DNA from: Nomia melanderi
Taxonomy: Eukaryota > Arthropoda > Insecta > Hymenoptera > Halictidae
Direction: 5' to 3'
Assembly: GCF_051020985.1 (NCBI RefSeq)
Contig: NW_027475143.1
Span: 496,001 to 560,000, forward strand
Length of the DNA: 64,000 bases
The notes below the pieces were generated by a model that searched no databases, was not told the origin of the DNA, and was given only the letters and a program-made list of their open reading frames with translations. The first letter of the stretch is position 1, and the number at the start of each line of letters is the position of its first letter. A program made the position numbers and the translations under genes. Of the stretch, positions 63,934-64,000 are shown one piece after another.

Positions 63934-64000
63934 ATATATCTGGTGATATCTCGGGTTCTATTGCAGATTGCGCGATAAATCAAAGTGCATTGTCTGCAGG

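Larger units (their letters stand above)
1..64000 (+). repeat. Satellite DNA array, ~175-bp monomer, about 366 head-to-tail copies
   Basis: Every stretch of the window can be laid on the same 175-bp unit, always in the same orientation. Phase is kept from 98 to 63786 (364 units, net -12 bp). Most units are exactly 175 bp; the exceptions I saw are -2, -1, +1 and +2 bp. No stretch without the repeat was seen, and no inserted element. Satellites of this length and organisation typify eukaryotic centromeric or pericentromeric heterochromatin; that location is inferred, since nothing unique flanks the array here. The family is not one I recognise. Typical composition is 49 A, 42 C, 51 G, 33 T per monomer. 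Because 175 is one more than a multiple of three, a reading frame shifts at each monomer and soon meets a stop. Confidence 0.97.

Noticed and set aside
98..63983. Hundreds of open frames of 61-140 codons on both strands, including an arginine-rich family on the minus strand
   Set aside because: They are the same few frames repeated with the monomer. Most begin at GTG rather than ATG, overlap antisense to one another and end in every unit. Monomer length is not a multiple of three, so no frame persists. Nothing matches a known domain.
1..64000. CRISPR array
   Set aside because: Repeats are contiguous 175-bp units with no unique spacers, no short 24-40 bp repeat and no cas genes.
1..64000. Primate alpha satellite or another satellite I could name
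   Set aside because: Length is near 171 bp, but the composition (53% GC) and sequence do not resemble it. I do not recognise the family.
1..64000. Subrepeats of a ribosomal DNA intergenic spacer
   Set aside because: Over 64 kb there is no rRNA gene, and the array is far longer than usual spacer repeat blocks. It cannot be excluded without flanks, but nothing supports it.

Overview
The whole window is one uninterrupted tandem-repeat (satellite) array. A monomer of about 175 bp repeats head-to-tail, always in the same orientation, from the first base to the last. The same phase point recurs at 98 and at 63786, which is 364 units apart with a net loss of only 12 bp, so the window holds about 366 monomers. 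I found no protein-coding gene, RNA gene, transposon insertion, CRISPR array or unique spacer. The many short open frames on both strands are the same few frames repeated monomer after monomer. This is nuclear DNA of a eukaryote, most likely centromeric, pericentromeric or other constitutive heterochromatin. I do not recognise the monomer and cannot name the species. A hand count of one typical monomer gives 53% GC and nine CpG sites (observed/expected about 0.74), unlike the AT-rich primate alpha satellite and not strongly CpG-depleted.

Layout by monomer subtype, with approximate boundaries. Region I, 1-12.9 kb: two linked haplotypes and a 2-bp-deleted subtype, with a near-perfect 4196-bp tandem duplication (24 monomers). 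Region II, 12.9-15.3 kb: a transitional zone with a 526-bp (3-monomer) duplication. At 15.35-15.7 kb lies a small island of strongly diverged monomers. Region III, 15.7-31.9 kb: nested higher-order repeats with offsets 4199/4549, 7702 and 2627 bp. Region IV, 31.9-36.3 kb: offset 1750 stepping down to 1575 and 1400. Region V, 36.3-64 kb: offsets 2975, 2801, 5775, 1575, 11202 and 18727, carrying 15 of the 16 copies of an unusual monomer in which a 47-bp box is almost rewritten without a change in length.

The array is a mosaic of overlapping higher-order repeats. Almost every offset is within a few bp of a whole number of monomers, as expected from unequal crossover or conversion between misaligned copies. 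Several exchange junctions can be placed to about 4-14 bp (5029-5042, near 17050-17110, 62460-62468). The most unusual structures are the box-diverged monomer, the relic island at 15.4 kb that resembles region V monomers more than 20 kb away, and two conserved inverted repeats per monomer, each with an 11-nt spacer. No undescribed gene system is visible.
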